Source: Mycobacterium sp. PS03-16 (GTDB lineage: Bacteria > Actinomycetota > Actinomycetes > Mycobacteriales > Mycobacteriaceae). Taken from it: a stretch of DNA of 64,000 bases. Position 1 is the stretch's first letter. Every line of letters starts with the position of its first letter. Of the stretch, positions 18,668 through 27,702 are shown piece after piece. The stretch is taken from the NCBI RefSeq assembly GCF_004570325.1, contig NZ_SPQO01000008.1, positions 62,001-126,000 on the forward strand. The letters are read 5' to 3'. The position numbers and the translations under genes are program-made. Under the pieces are notes generated by a model. The model searched no databases. It was not told the origin of the DNA and saw only the letters and a program-made list of their open reading frames with translations.

Positions 18668-18985
18668 ATGCGCAGCAGAGCATGGCGGGTATTCGGACGG
18701 CAGCGCCGCGGCGCCGCCGCGGCCCGCCCCTGTGAGCATCTCGTGACCAGCAACGCCGACACGCGGCCGCTCACTCCCGGGCACTGCCAGGGCTGCGCCG
18801 ACCTGGGCGAACACACGTGGGCGCACCTGCGGATGTGCCTCACCTGCGGCCACGTCGGCTGCTGCGACTCCAGCCCGCACCAGCACGCCACCGAGCACTT
18901 CCACCGGACCGGTCACCCCGTGATGCGCTCGGTGGAACCGGGGGAGTCGTGGCGGTGGTGCTACATCGATCTCCGGGTGGGCTGA
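18668..18985 (+). CDS. UBP-type zinc finger protein
   Basis: A 105-aa protein that is nearly all one ZnF-UBP domain, with CEHL, GHCQGC, MCLTCGHVGCCDSS and HATEHFHRTGHP giving the Cys/His zinc ligands. In eukaryotes this fold binds the free C-terminus of ubiquitin. Mycobacteria use Pup, not ubiquitin, so the ligand here is open. It is divergent from the Na+/H+ antiporter gene with 45 bp between start codons, so they share a control region. The N-terminal 20 residues are basic. Confidence 0.85.
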   Translation: MRSRAWRVFGRQRRGAAAARPCEHLVTSNADTRPLTPGHCQGCADLGEHTWAHLRMCLTCGHVGCCDSSPHQHATEHFHRTGHPVMRSVEPGESWRWCYIDLRVG

Positions 18986-19006
18986 CGATCTGGCAGGCTG
19001 GCGGCG

Positions 19007-20296
19007 ATGAGTGACACAACCGAAGGGGAGACGTCCGACACCGACCCGTCGGTCGCGGTGTCGTCGGCGTCCACCGCACCCGAACCCGTGCCGGTGCCCG
19101 CCGCGCCGGACTCGCGGACCACCGTGGTGCTGCTGGGTTCGGGGGAGCTGAGCCGGGAACTGGCGCTGGCGTTCCAGCGGCTGGGCGCCTTCGTCGTCGC
19201 CGTCGACCGCTACGCCGGCGCCCCCGCGCATGCGGTGGCCGACCGCACGGCCGTGATCCGGATGACCGACGCCGACGCGCTCACCGCGCTCATCGACCGC
19301 GAACAGCCCCGCTACGTGGTGGCCGAATCCGGGGTCGTCGCCGCCGATGCGCTGATCGCCGTCGCCGAGCGCGACGGCGTGGACGTCTTCCCGACGCCGC
19401 GCGGCACCCGGCTCGGCCAGGACCGCGAGGGTTTGCGCCGGCTGGCCTCCGACGAACTCGGCCTTCCGACGGCGCCGTTCTGGTTCGCCGGCTCGGTCGA
19501 GGAGCTGGCCGCGGTCGCCCAGCACGCCGGCTTCCCGCTGGTGGTCAAACCGGTCAGCGGGGCGCCCGGCGAGGGGCAGTCGGTGCTGCTGCGCGCCGAG
19601 GACATCGAACCCGCCTGGCAGCGCGCCATCGCCGCGGGCCGCATCCCGCACAGCCGGGTGATGGCCGAGACCGTCGTCGAGGTGGACTTCGAGGTGACGC
19701 TGCTGACCGTGCGCAGCACCAGCCCGACCGGCCCGGCGGTGACGTTCTGCGAGCCGATCGGGCACCGGCTCGGCGACGGTGACGCGCTCGAGTCGTGGCA
19801 GCCGCAGCAGATGACGCCCGCCGCGCTGGACGCGGCCAAGTCGATCGCCGCGCGCATCGTCAACTCGCTCGGTGGGCGCGGGGTGTTCGCGGTGGAGCTG
19901 CTGGTGCGCGGTGACGAGGTGTACTTCGCCGATGTGCGGTGCCGGCCGCTGGACGCCGGGCTGGTGACGTTGCGCAGCCAGCGGCTGTCACAGTTCGAAC
20001 TGCACGCCCGGGCGATCCTCGGCCTGTCGGTGGACACGATCATGATCTCGCCCGGCGCCGCCGAGGTGCGCTACGCGGGCACCGACACCCCGGTGACCGA
20101 ACCGTCGGCCGCCGACCTGGCCGCGGTGCTGGCCGAGGCGCTCGCCACCCAGGAGAGCGATGTCCGGCTGTTCGACCGGCCCGACGAGACCGACGAGCGG
20201 CGGCGGCTCGCGCTGGCGACGGCCACCGCCCCGGATGTGATCATCGCCCGCGACCGGGCCCGCCGGGTCGGGGCGGCACTGCGCAAGCTGTGGTGA
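19007..20296 (+). CDS. purT: Formate-dependent phosphoribosylglycinamide formyltransferase
   Basis: Makes formyl-GAR from GAR, formate and ATP in purine synthesis, the folate-independent alternative to PurN. A 429-aa ATP-grasp enzyme. It shows the PreATP-grasp fold with LLGSGELSRELALAFQRLG, then FPTPRGTRLGQDREGLRRLA, and the ATP-grasp loop VVKPVSGAPGEGQSVL. The C-terminal VRYAGTDTPVTEP is also typical. Residues 1-38 are an Asp/Ser/Pro-rich tail not needed for the fold. It begins a co-directional run with the rhodanese gene and metZ, as in M. tuberculosis Rv0389-Rv0391. Confidence 0.93.
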   Translation: MSDTTEGETSDTDPSVAVSSASTAPEPVPVPAAPDSRTTVVLLGSGELSRELALAFQRLGAFVVAVDRYAGAPAHAVADRTAVIRMTDADALTALIDREQPRYVVAESGVVAADALIAVAERDGVDVFPTPRGTRLGQDREGLRRLASDELGLPTAPFWFAGSVEELAAVAQHAGFPLVVKPVSGAPGEGQSVLLRAEDIEPAWQRAIAAGRIPHSRVMAETVVEVDFEVTLLTVRSTSPTGPAVTFCEPIGHRLGDGDALESWQPQQMTPAALDAAKSIAARIVNSLGGRGVFAVELLVRGDEVYFADVRCRPLDAGLVTLRSQRLSQFELHARAILGLSVDTIMISPGAAEVRYAGTDTPVTEPSAADLAAVLAEALATQESDVRLFDRPDETDERRRLALATATAPDVIIARDRARRVGAALRKLW

Positions 20297-20299
20297 CCG

Positions 20300-20758
20300 A
20301 TGGCGCGTGAACCCGAACCGGATCCCGGCCGGCCCAGTGACCGGCCGACGGCCACGCCGTTCCTCGCGGCGCTGGTCATCATTGTTCTCGTCGTGATCGG
20401 AATCTGGCTGGTCCAGCTGTTCGAGGGCGACGAGCTGACCGACGAACAGCAGATCGGCCGTGCCGCGGTGGCGCAGAACGACGCGCTGCAGCGCGAGAGC
20501 TACGCCGACTACCGGTCCTACACCTGCGCCGAGGAGCACGGCACCGAGGCCGAAGTGCTGGACGCGCAGCGCGAGTCGAGCGCGCAGCAGGGCCCGCGGG
20601 TGATCGACGGCGTCGGCGGCGTCGAGGTCGACGGCGACCGCGCGACCGCCACCGTCACCTATCACTTCGAGCGCACCGAGGACGACAAATTCGAGGTCCC
20701 GACCACCTTCGTCCGCGAGGACGGGGCCTGGAAGGTCTGTTCGCCCGCCTCCGGCTAG
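20300..20758 (+). CDS. Single-pass membrane protein with small external domain
   Basis: A 152-aa protein with a short cytoplasmic arm, one membrane segment (about 20-40) and an external domain with two cysteines, C76 in YTCAEE and C147 in WKVCS. The layout and C-terminal W-K-[IV]-C ending mirror the Rv0361-like protein at 868-1698, so the two are likely distant paralogues. It starts 3 bp after the purT stop and is probably co-expressed with it. Function unknown. Confidence 0.75.
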   Translation: MAREPEPDPGRPSDRPTATPFLAALVIIVLVVIGIWLVQLFEGDELTDEQQIGRAAVAQNDALQRESYADYRSYTCAEEHGTEAEVLDAQRESSAQQGPRVIDGVGGVEVDGDRATATVTYHFERTEDDKFEVPTTFVREDGAWKVCSPASG

Positions 20759-20777
20759 GTGTGCGAGACTCGGCGCC

Positions 20778-21197
20778 GTGAGCTACGCGGGTGACATCAC
20801 GCCGGAGGAGGCCTGGCGGATCCTCGACGACAACCCGGACGCGGTGCTGGTGGACTGCCGCACGGACGCCGAGTGGCGCTTCGTCGGCGTCCCGGATCTG
20901 TCCCCGCTGTCCCGCGACGTCGTGTTCGTCGAGTGGAACCGCACCGACGGCTCGCACAACGACGGGTTCGTCGACGATCTCGTCGAGAAGATCGGGGTCG
21001 CGGGCGCCGAAGGGCGGCCGGTGGTGTTCCTGTGCCGGTCGGGCAACCGGTCGATCGGCGCGGCGGAGGCCGCGACCGCGGCGGGCATCGGGCCGTCCTA
21101 CAACATCCTCGACGGGTTCGAGGGCAACCTCGATGAGCGCGGACACCGGGGCGGCACCGGCTGGAAGGCCGTCGGACTCCCGTGGGTGCAGTCATGA
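20778..21197 (+). CDS. Rhodanese-domain protein (Rv0390-like)
   Basis: A 139-aa single rhodanese domain. The active-site loop is CRSGNR (C86-R91), the persulfide-carrying cysteine loop. LVDCRTDAEW is the N-terminal rhodanese signature. It overlaps metZ by ATGA, and M. tuberculosis keeps the same order (Rv0390-metZ). This suggests it feeds sulfur to, or works beside, homocysteine synthesis (inference). GTG start at 20778. Confidence 0.9.
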   Translation: MSYAGDITPEEAWRILDDNPDAVLVDCRTDAEWRFVGVPDLSPLSRDVVFVEWNRTDGSHNDGFVDDLVEKIGVAGAEGRPVVFLCRSGNRSIGAAEAATAAGIGPSYNILDGFEGNLDERGHRGGTGWKAVGLPWVQS

Positions 21198-22405
21198 GTT
21201 CAGAGGTGCCGTCGGTCCGCAGGCCGGCGGCGCTGCCCGAGGGGGTCGGTCAGGCGACGCTCGGCGTGCGCGGCGGTCTGCTGCGATCCGAGTTCGAAGA
21301 GACCGCCGAGGCGATGTACCTGACGTCGGGCTACGTCTACTCGTCGGCCGCCGAGGCCGAGAAGGCGTTCACCGGTGAGATCGACCGCTTCGTGTACTCG
21401 CGCTACGGCAACCCGACCATCTCGATGTTCGAGGAGCGGTTGCGGCTGATCGAGGGCGCGCCGGCCTGTTTCGCCACCGCGACCGGGATGGCGGCGGTGT
21501 TCACCTCGCTGGGCGCGCTGCTCGGCGCGGGTGACCGGCTGGTGGCCGCGCGGTCGCTGTTCGGGTCGTGCTTCGTGGTGTGCAACGAGATCCTGCCGCG
21601 CTGGGGTGTGGAGACCGTGTTCGTCGACGGCGACGACCTGTCGCAGTGGGAAGAGGCGCTGTCGGTCCCCACGCAGGCGGTGTTCTTCGAGACGCCGTCG
21701 AATCCGATGCAGTCGCTGGTCGACATCGCCGCAGTGTGCGAGATGGCCCACGCGGCGGGGGCAAAGGTGGTGTTGGACAACGTGTTCGCTACGCCGCTGC
21801 TGCAGCAGGGCATGCCGCTGGGCGCCGACGTCGTGGTGTACTCGGGCACCAAACACATCGACGGGCAGGGCCGAGTGCTCGGCGGGGCGATCCTCGGTTC
21901 ACAGGAGTACATCGACGGTCCGGTGCAGAAGCTGATGCGCCACACCGGTCCCGCGATCAGCGCGTTCAACGCGTGGACGCTGCTCAAGGGTCTGGAGACG
22001 CTGGCGGTCCGGGTGGACTACGCCAACCGTTCGGCGCAGCGGATCGCCGAGTTCCTCGAAGACCACGCGTCGGTGAGCTGGGTGAAATACCCGTTCCTGG
22101 AATCACATCCGCAGTACGACCTGGCCAAACGCCAGATGAGCGGCGGCGGCACCGTGGTCACCTTCGAGCTGTCCGGCGGCAAGGAGCGGGCGTTCGAGGT
22201 GCTCGACAAGCTCGCGCTGATCGACATCTCCAACAACCTGGGCGACGCGAAGTCGCTGATCACCCATCCGGCGACGACGACGCACCGCGCGATGGGTCCG
22301 GAGGGCCGCGCGGCGATCGGGCTCGGTGACGGCGTGGTGCGGATCTCGGTCGGCCTCGAGGGCACCGACGATCTGATCGGCGACCTCGACCGGGCGTTGG
22401 GCTGA
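21194..22405 (+). CDS. metZ: O-succinylhomoserine sulfhydrylase
   Basis: Forms homocysteine from O-succinylhomoserine and sulfide in methionine synthesis; PLP enzyme of the Cys/Met metabolism family. 403 aa. YSRYGNPT is the substrate/PLP-phosphate motif from the partner subunit. VVYSGTKHIDG holds the PLP lysine (K220). TPSNPMQSLVDI and LITHPATTTHRAMG are family landmarks. The ATG overlaps the rhodanese stop (ATGA); the in-frame start 12 bp earlier is less likely. Confidence 0.94.
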   Translation: MSSEVPSVRRPAALPEGVGQATLGVRGGLLRSEFEETAEAMYLTSGYVYSSAAEAEKAFTGEIDRFVYSRYGNPTISMFEERLRLIEGAPACFATATGMAAVFTSLGALLGAGDRLVAARSLFGSCFVVCNEILPRWGVETVFVDGDDLSQWEEALSVPTQAVFFETPSNPMQSLVDIAAVCEMAHAAGAKVVLDNVFATPLLQQGMPLGADVVVYSGTKHIDGQGRVLGGAILGSQEYIDGPVQKLMRHTGPAISAFNAWTLLKGLETLAVRVDYANRSAQRIAEFLEDHASVSWVKYPFLESHPQYDLAKRQMSGGGTVVTFELSGGKERAFEVLDKLALIDISNNLGDAKSLITHPATTTHRAMGPEGRAAIGLGDGVVRISVGLEGTDDLIGDLDRALG

Positions 22406-22406
22406 C

Positions 22407-22784
22407 GTGTCTCGGCGGACGCAGGCGAAGAAGGCCCGCCGCAAGAAGCGTCAGGCCGCCAAGGGGCCCCGCTGGACGCCCGTCGAGGACGATCTCACTG
22501 TCATCGACGAGGAACTCACCGAGCGCGGCTGGGAGTTCGACGTCGATCACTCCACCGACGAGATGGCGACCTGGTACTACCCGCCGTCGGGCATCGAGAC
22601 CGACGACGACACCGTCGAACCGGTCACGCGGATCTGGCTGACCGAGGACGAGGACTGGCACGTCATCCTCGTCGGCGCCGGCGAGCAGGGCGTGGACTAC
22701 GCCTTCGAAGCCGAGTCGCTGCTGGAGAACCTCGAGGCCATCGAGGCATATCGCGCCGGCGAGCCGGAGCCGTCGTTCGAGTAG
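22407..22784 (+). CDS. Conserved hypothetical protein
   Basis: A 125-aa protein with a very basic first 20 residues (Arg/Lys/Gln) followed by an acidic domain with TWYYPPSGIETDDD and RIWLTEDEDWHVILVGAG. GTG start one base after the metZ stop, so co-transcribed. The basic tail suggests nucleic-acid or ribosome contact, but I do not recognise the family. Confidence 0.7.
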   Translation: MSRRTQAKKARRKKRQAAKGPRWTPVEDDLTVIDEELTERGWEFDVDHSTDEMATWYYPPSGIETDDDTVEPVTRIWLTEDEDWHVILVGAGEQGVDYAFEAESLLENLEAIEAYRAGEPEPSFE

Positions 22785-22801
22785 CGCGCCGGGTGTGCGC
22801 G

Positions 22802-22860
22802 CCGAGTTCTACAACAGGGTTGCTCTGAGGCGGATCGAGCGACCCTGTTGCAGAACTCGG
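22802..22860. repeat. 24-bp inverted repeat, CCGAGTTCT family, convergent gene end
   Basis: Arms 22802-22825 and 22837-22860 (CCGAGTTCTNCAACAGGGT followed by NGCTC) pair with two mismatches around an 11-nt loop. It lies between the stops of the convergent genes at 22784 and 22883. The outer nine bases match the element at 2218-2280. Likely bidirectional terminator or short palindromic repeat element. Confidence 0.7.
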
Positions 22861-22882
22861 TGAACATCGACGGGTCGACCCG

Positions 22883-23746
22883 TCAGCTCTTGGTGCCGCC
22901 TTCGACGACGCCCAGCGCCGACTGCGCGCGGTCCTCGTAGCTCTTGCGCTTGGCGGTGTCGAATTCGAGGAACACGTTGTCCAGTCCGAGCTTGCGGTTC
23001 ATCCAGCGCCGGCCACGCGGGCCGAGCATCTGCGCCGCCTGCGCGGTGAACCGCAGGAACGGCGGCACGGCGACGTGAGTCTTCGGCTTGTCGAGCGTCT
23101 TGACGATCGCCGCCGCGATGTCCTCGGGCTCGACGGGCTTGGTGCCGACGGTCTCCCGCGTGCCGGAGATCAGATCGGTGTTGGTGAACGGCGGCATGAC
23201 CACCGACACATGGATCCCGTGCGGCGCCATCTCGTCGGCCAGCGCGGCCGAGAGCCCGACGACGCCGAACTTCGCGCCGACGTACACGACCTGCCCGGGC
23301 ACGGGGATGACACCGGACAGCGAGGCGATGTTGATGATGTGGCCGCGGCCGCGCGCGACCATGTCGGGCAGCGCGAGCTGGCATCCGGCGATGACGCCGT
23401 AGAGGTTCACCTCGATCGACGAGCGGATCGACTGCTCGGACTGGTCGAGGAACGGGCCGATCGGCATCACACCGGCGTTGTTGATCAGCACGTCGATGTG
23501 CCCGCCGCCGTCGGTGCGCGCCTTGTCGAGGAAGGTGGCGAACGACTCCCGGTCGGTCACGTCGAGCGGGTAACCCGACACCGGGCCGAGCTTGGTCAGC
23601 TTCGCGACCGAGGATTCCTGAAGGGCGACGTCGCGATCCCCGATCACGACGCGCGCGCCGCGACGCAGCAGCGCCTCGGCGGTCGCGTATCCGATGCCCC
23701 GCGCAGCTCCGGTGATGGCGATGGTCTTGCCACGGATGTTGTCCAT
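22883..23746 (-). CDS. SDR family oxidoreductase
   Basis: A 287-aa short-chain dehydrogenase with TGAARGIG, NNAGV, NIASLSG and the catalytic YVGAK. The extra 40 residues at the C-terminus (basic, GPRGRRWMNRKLG) are typical of mycobacterial SDRs that may touch membranes. ATG at 23746; a further in-frame ATG at 23770 would lie inside the promoter palindrome and is rejected. Substrate unknown. Confidence 0.87.
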   Translation of the reverse strand: MDNIRGKTIAITGAARGIGYATAEALLRRGARVVIGDRDVALQESSVAKLTKLGPVSGYPLDVTDRESFATFLDKARTDGGGHIDVLINNAGVMPIGPFLDQSEQSIRSSIEVNLYGVIAGCQLALPDMVARGRGHIINIASLSGVIPVPGQVVYVGAKFGVVGLSAALADEMAPHGIHVSVVMPPFTNTDLISGTRETVGTKPVEPEDIAAAIVKTLDKPKTHVAVPPFLRFTAQAAQMLGPRGRRWMNRKLGLDNVFLEFDTAKRKSYEDRAQSALGVVEGGTKS

Positions 23747-23753
23747 GCCGCCG

Positions 23754-23773
23754 AACTTTACAGGTGTCAAGTT
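23754..23773 (-). promoter_or_regulatory. 20-bp palindrome and promoter before the SDR gene
   Basis: On the minus strand the sequence reads AACTTGACACCTGTAAAGTT. It fits AACTTnACAnnTGTnAAGTT, a near-perfect palindrome that also contains a TTGACA -35 hexamer. It is 7 bp upstream of the SDR start codon. The form is typical of TetR-family operators. No regulator gene is adjacent, so control in trans is inferred. Confidence 0.5.
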
Positions 23774-23838
23774 TTGATCGGAAGAGGTGGCCCACGTCTC
23801 ATCCGCCGGGCTGATGCGGGCCCGCGCGCGCCGGTGCG

Positions 23839-24336
23839 ATGGAATGGACGCCGGTGAACACCGAACTGGAATTCGTGCCCGTGGGCCAGGACGATCCGCT
23901 GGCCCAGCCGCTGCTGCGGCAACTGGCCGACGAGTACGCCGACCGATACGAAGGCCGCGCCGACAAGATCCTGACGTGGCTGAGCGGCTATCCGGCCGCC
24001 GAGTTCGCCGCCCCCGACGGCGCGCTGCTGATGGGAGTGGTCGGCGGCCGCCCGGTCACCGGGGGCGCGTTCCGCCGCTTCGACGCCGACACCGCCGAAC
24101 TCAAACGCATTTGGACCGACCGCGGCCACCGCCGCCGCGGGTTCGGCAAGGCGCTACTCGCCGCGCTCGAAGCCGAGATCGCCGCCCGCGGGTACCGCCG
24201 CATCTACCTGACCACCGGCGACCGGCAACCCGAGGCCGAAGCGCTCTACCTGGCCACCGGCTACCGCCGGCTCGACGAACCGCTGCCCGCCGAGGGCGAG
24301 GTGTACCCGGTCGCGTTCATCAAGACGCTGGCATGA
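23839..24336 (+). CDS. GNAT family N-acetyltransferase
   Basis: A 165-aa single GNAT domain. ELKRIWTDRGHRRRGFGKAL contains motif A with the RxxGxG/A acetyl-CoA pyrophosphate loop. YLTTGDRQPEAEALYLATGY is the motif B region. The acceptor cannot be predicted. ATG 23839 is used; a GTG at 23857 is an alternative start. Confidence 0.85.
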   Translation: MEWTPVNTELEFVPVGQDDPLAQPLLRQLADEYADRYEGRADKILTWLSGYPAAEFAAPDGALLMGVVGGRPVTGGAFRRFDADTAELKRIWTDRGHRRRGFGKALLAALEAEIAARGYRRIYLTTGDRQPEAEALYLATGYRRLDEPLPAEGEVYPVAFIKTLA

Positions 24337-24391
24337 CAGGTCCGGCCGTTAGGCTGGCCGCCAGTACCGCACACACCGTGGGGGTTCCGCA

Positions 24392-24688
24392 GTGCCGATC
24401 TCGCAGGCGGCCGTGGGATGGCTGATGCTGCTCGGTGCCGTCGTGATCGGCGCCGCCGGCGTCATGTTTCGCGCGTTCGTCGGACGCCGAGCCGACCGAC
24501 ACGTCGTCGGCCGGCTGATCCGGCGGCTGCGCACCACGCGGCTGGGCCGGGCGTTCTTCGGCCCGGTCCACGGGGACGCGCTGGAGCCCGAGAGCCTCGA
24601 TGAGATGATCCTGATGCCGACGATCGTCGTGGCGTCCGGCCTGTGCTTGACCGCGCTTTTCCTGCTGGGCTACGAGTTCCTCGGCTGA
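24392..24688 (+). CDS. Small two-pass membrane protein
   Basis: A 98-aa protein with membrane segments at about 8-28 and 75-96, joined by a basic loop (RRADRHVVGRLIRRLRTTR). GTG start at 24392. Its 3' end overlaps the convergent MBL gene by 19 bp. Family not recognised. Confidence 0.6.
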   Translation: MPISQAAVGWLMLLGAVVIGAAGVMFRAFVGRRADRHVVGRLIRRLRTTRLGRAFFGPVHGDALEPESLDEMILMPTIVVASGLCLTALFLLGYEFLG

Positions 24689-25419
24689 GCCGCCATCGCC
24701 TGGCGCACCGCCTCCCCGATGGCCCCGCGCCACACCGGGCCGTGCCCGGGCAGCAGCACCTCGGTGTCCAGCGCCCCGAGTGTCGCGAGGCTGCGTACGC
24801 AGCCCGGTTGGTCGTGGTTGAACAGCGACGGCAGCAGCGTCGGACGCTCGCGGGACAGCAGCGGGTGCCCGGTGACCAGCGCGTCGCCACTGACCAGCAC
24901 GCGGTCCACGACGTACGAACAGTGACCACCGGTATGCCCGGGCGTCGGGACCGCGGTGGGTGCGCCGGGCAGGCCGGCGGCAATGTCGGCGGTGAGCGGC
25001 TGCACGGTGGGGATTCCGCCGCGCTCCATCCCGCCCTTGCGGCTGATCGCCAGCGACCACTTCAGCCAGCGCGGGTGCCACACGTGCTTGGCGACGTCGA
25101 CCGGCGACACCTGTTCGAGGTACTCGCGCTTGGCGTGGCCGACTTCCGCGGTGTGCGCGTAGACCGGCACCCCGTGCGCGTGGGCCAGCCAGATCGCCGA
25201 CCCGAAATGGTCGACGTGCGCGTGCGTCAGCAGGATTGCGCGGATGTCGCCGACGCCGAATCCCAGCCGGCGCACGGAGTCGACGACGTCGTCGCGGTGC
25301 CCGGGGAACCCCGCATCGATCAGCAGGACGCCGGTCTCGTCGGCCACCACGGTCCAGTTGACCAGGTCGGTGCGGGCGAGGTGTACGCGTTCGGTGACCG
25401 CTTCGAGGGCTGCTGACAT
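24670..25419 (-). CDS. Metallo-beta-lactamase-fold hydrolase (Rv0406c-like)
   Basis: A 249-aa binuclear-metal hydrolase. THAHVDH (65-71) is the HxHxDH zinc motif. TPGHTGGH and LPGHGPVW supply the later ligands. Its place head-to-head with fgd1 matches Rv0406c/Rv0407 of M. tuberculosis. The two start codons are only 34 bp apart, so the promoters overlap. I chose ATG 25419; a longer in-frame start at 25479 would reach into fgd1. Substrate unknown. Confidence 0.88.
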   Translation of the reverse strand: MSAALEAVTERVHLARTDLVNWTVVADETGVLLIDAGFPGHRDDVVDSVRRLGFGVGDIRAILLTHAHVDHFGSAIWLAHAHGVPVYAHTAEVGHAKREYLEQVSPVDVAKHVWHPRWLKWSLAISRKGGMERGGIPTVQPLTADIAAGLPGAPTAVPTPGHTGGHCSYVVDRVLVSGDALVTGHPLLSRERPTLLPSLFNHDQPGCVRSLATLGALDTEVLLPGHGPVWRGAIGEAVRQAMAAQPRNS

Positions 25420-25453
25420 GTCGCGAGTGTAGGGATACGAGTAGAAAGAAGAC

Positions 25454-26464
25454 GTGGCTGAACTCAAACTCGGATACAAGGCGTCGGCGGAGCAGTTCGC
25501 GCCGCGGGAGCTCGTCGAACTGGCCGTGGCGGCCGAAGCGCACGGGATGGACAGCGCGACGGTCAGCGACCACTTCCAGCCCTGGCGTCACGAGGGCGGT
25601 CACGCACCGTTCTCGCTGGCGTGGATGACCGCCGTCGGGGAGCGGACCGAGCGTCTGCAACTGGGCACCTCGGTGCTCACGCCGACGTTCCGCTACAACC
25701 CGGCCGTGATCGCGCAGGCGTTCGCGACAATGGCGTGCCTGTACCCGGGCCGGATCTTCCTGGGCGTCGGCACCGGTGAGGCGCTCAACGAGATCGCCAC
25801 CGGATACGAGGGGGAGTGGCCGGAGTTCAAGGAGCGCTTCGCCCGCCTGCGGGAGTCGGTGCGCCTCATGCGGGAGCTGTGGCTGGGCGACCGGGTGGAC
25901 TTCGACGGCGAGTACTACCGCACCAAGGGCGCCTCCATCTACGACGTCCCCGAAGACGGTGTGCCGGTGTACATCGCCGCCGGCGGCCCGGTGGTGGCCA
26001 AGTACGCCGGCCGCGCCGGTGACGGGTTCATCTGCACCTCCGGCAAGGGCGAGGAGCTGTACAAGGACAAGCTCATCCCCGCCGTGTCAGAAGGTGCAGC
26101 GGGGGCCGGCAAAGAGCTCGACGACATCGACCGCATGATCGAGATCAAGATCTCCTACGACACCGATCCCGAACTGGCGCTGGAGAACACGCGATTCTGG
26201 GCGCCGCTGTCGCTGACCGCCGAGCAGAAGCACAGCATCGACGACCCGATGGAGATGGAGAAGGCCGCCGACGAGCTGCCGATCGAGCAGGTCGCCAAGC
26301 GCTGGATCGTCGCCTCGGATCCCGACGAAGCGGTCGAGAAGGTCAAGGACTACGTCGACTGGGGCCTCAACCACCTCGTCTTCCACGCCCCGGGCCACGA
26401 TCAGCGCCGGTTCCTCGAACTGTTCCAGCGGGATCTGGAGCCGCGGCTGCGCAAGCTGGCCTGA
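25454..26464 (+). CDS. fgd1: F420-dependent glucose-6-phosphate dehydrogenase
   Basis: Oxidises glucose-6-phosphate to 6-phosphogluconolactone with coenzyme F420, supplying the F420H2 used by mycobacterial F420 enzymes. 336 aa, the expected length, luciferase-like TIM barrel. Active-site residues are in place: H40 and W44 in SDHFQPW and E109 in [13 protein letters not shown] start with GAAAGAAG just upstream. In M. tuberculosis pta follows directly; here an 11-kb block of other genes intervenes. Confidence 0.97.
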   Translation: MAELKLGYKASAEQFAPRELVELAVAAEAHGMDSATVSDHFQPWRHEGGHAPFSLAWMTAVGERTERLQLGTSVLTPTFRYNPAVIAQAFATMACLYPGRIFLGVGTGEALNEIATGYEGEWPEFKERFARLRESVRLMRELWLGDRVDFDGEYYRTKGASIYDVPEDGVPVYIAAGGPVVAKYAGRAGDGFICTSGKGEELYKDKLIPAVSEGAAGAGKELDDIDRMIEIKISYDTDPELALENTRFWAPLSLTAEQKHSIDDPMEMEKAADELPIEQVAKRWIVASDPDEAVEKVKDYVDWGLNHLVFHAPGHDQRRFLELFQRDLEPRLRKLA

Positions 26465-26470
26465 GCGGGG

Positions 26471-27700
26471 TCACCGCCCGAGCACACGCTGCTCGAACAG
26501 ATCGGCGCCCCGGCGCACGCCGCCGGTGGCGGCGAAACCCGCCGCGACCCGGCGGGCGCCCGCCGACATCGTCATCGCCTGACGCACCCCTGCGCGAAGA
26601 GTTCTGTCCGACAGGCGTTTCGATGGTATGCGAGTGCCGCACCGTGCGACCGTGACCCGTCGCGCCACCTCCGTCTGGTCACGGCCGTAGGGCACCACAC
26701 ACACCGGCACACCCCGGGTGAGTGCCTTCTGGGTGGCGCCCATCCCGCCGTGCGTCACGGCGCAGACGGCACGGTCGAGCACCGGGCCATGGGGCAGGAA
26801 CCGATGCACTGTCGCATTACCGGTCAGCGGGTAGTCGGCGGGATCGCCGGCCGGGACCGTGGCGACCACGTGGACGGGCTCGTCGCGCAGGGCGTCGAAC
26901 GCGATCGACACGAGATCGGCGTCGGCCTGCTTCTCCGACGACGTCGTCACCAGAACGACGGGATGGGCGAGCCCGTCCAGCCAGCTCACATCGTCGTCGC
27001 TCGGAACGTCGATGTCGCAGGGTCCGATCATGTGGACCCCTTCGCCCCAGTCGCCGAAGGGGTACTGAAAGGGGGCTCCGCTGGCGATGAAGATCAGTGG
27101 GGACCGGCGCAGAAAGGCGTCCATCGACCGGACCGGCGGTAGGTCGAGGCGGGTACGGATCGTGTCGACGGGTGGGCGCATGATGCGCTCGAACGAACGC
27201 GTCACCACCGCTGACACCGCCGCGTCGCGCAGCCGCCCGGCCACCCCGGGAATCGGCCGCAGTCCCGGACCGAAGGGTGGCATCCCGCGGCATCTCATGG
27301 GCGGGGTGAATGGCGAGAACGTCACCCACGGAAGGCCGGAGGCCTCGGCCGTCGACAACGCACCCCAGCAGTTCACGTCGATCACAAGTGCATCCGGCCG
27401 CACGTCGCCGACTGCACGCGCGAGGTCGTCGATCTCACGGACCGCTCGCTTCCCCAACGCCGCGATACCCGCCTCGAGTGCCTCGAGCGGCTTGGACGCG
27501 TGCCAGTCATCGAGTTCGATGGCTTCGATCCGCGGGTCGATCGGCTCGGCCTCGAAGCCGAATTGACGGGCGATACCGACGCCGTCGGAGAGGGTTCTGA
27601 CGTGCACCGCATGCCCGCGACGCCCCAACTCGGCGAGCAGTGCGCTGATCGGCAGCAGGTGGCCCAGCGCCGGGGAGGTGTAAGCCAGGACGGTACCCAT
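26471..27700 (-). CDS. GT1/MGT-type glycosyltransferase
   Basis: A 409-aa GT-B enzyme of the UGT/macrolide-glycosyltransferase kind. The N-terminus SPALGHLLPISALLAELGRR is the acceptor domain start. The C-terminal donor motif is VTHGGMGATQKALTRGVPV, then PYGRDQTEVARRV. These enzymes move sugar from an NDP-sugar to small lipophilic acceptors. The ATG lies two bases after the stop of the upstream cyclase/ATPase gene (TGAgtATG), so translation is coupled. It faces fgd1 tail-to-tail with 6 bp between. Confidence 0.88.
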   Translation of the reverse strand: MGTVLAYTSPALGHLLPISALLAELGRRGHAVHVRTLSDGVGIARQFGFEAEPIDPRIEAIELDDWHASKPLEALEAGIAALGKRAVREIDDLARAVGDVRPDALVIDVNCWGALSTAEASGLPWVTFSPFTPPMRCRGMPPFGPGLRPIPGVAGRLRDAAVSAVVTRSFERIMRPPVDTIRTRLDLPPVRSMDAFLRRSPLIFIASGAPFQYPFGDWGEGVHMIGPCDIDVPSDDDVSWLDGLAHPVVLVTTSSEKQADADLVSIAFDALRDEPVHVVATVPAGDPADYPLTGNATVHRFLPHGPVLDRAVCAVTHGGMGATQKALTRGVPVCVVPYGRDQTEVARRVTVARCGTRIPSKRLSDRTLRAGVRQAMTMSAGARRVAAGFAATGGVRRGADLFEQRVLGR

Positions 27701-27702
27701 AC

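Noticed and set aside
14475..18683. A 1402-codon minus-strand frame apparently fusing MMPL with a long upstream part
   Set aside because: Beyond ATG 16499 the frame runs antisense through the MarR gene and in another frame of the antiporter gene. It is Gly/Arg-rich with no domain, and MMPL has its own ribosome-binding site.
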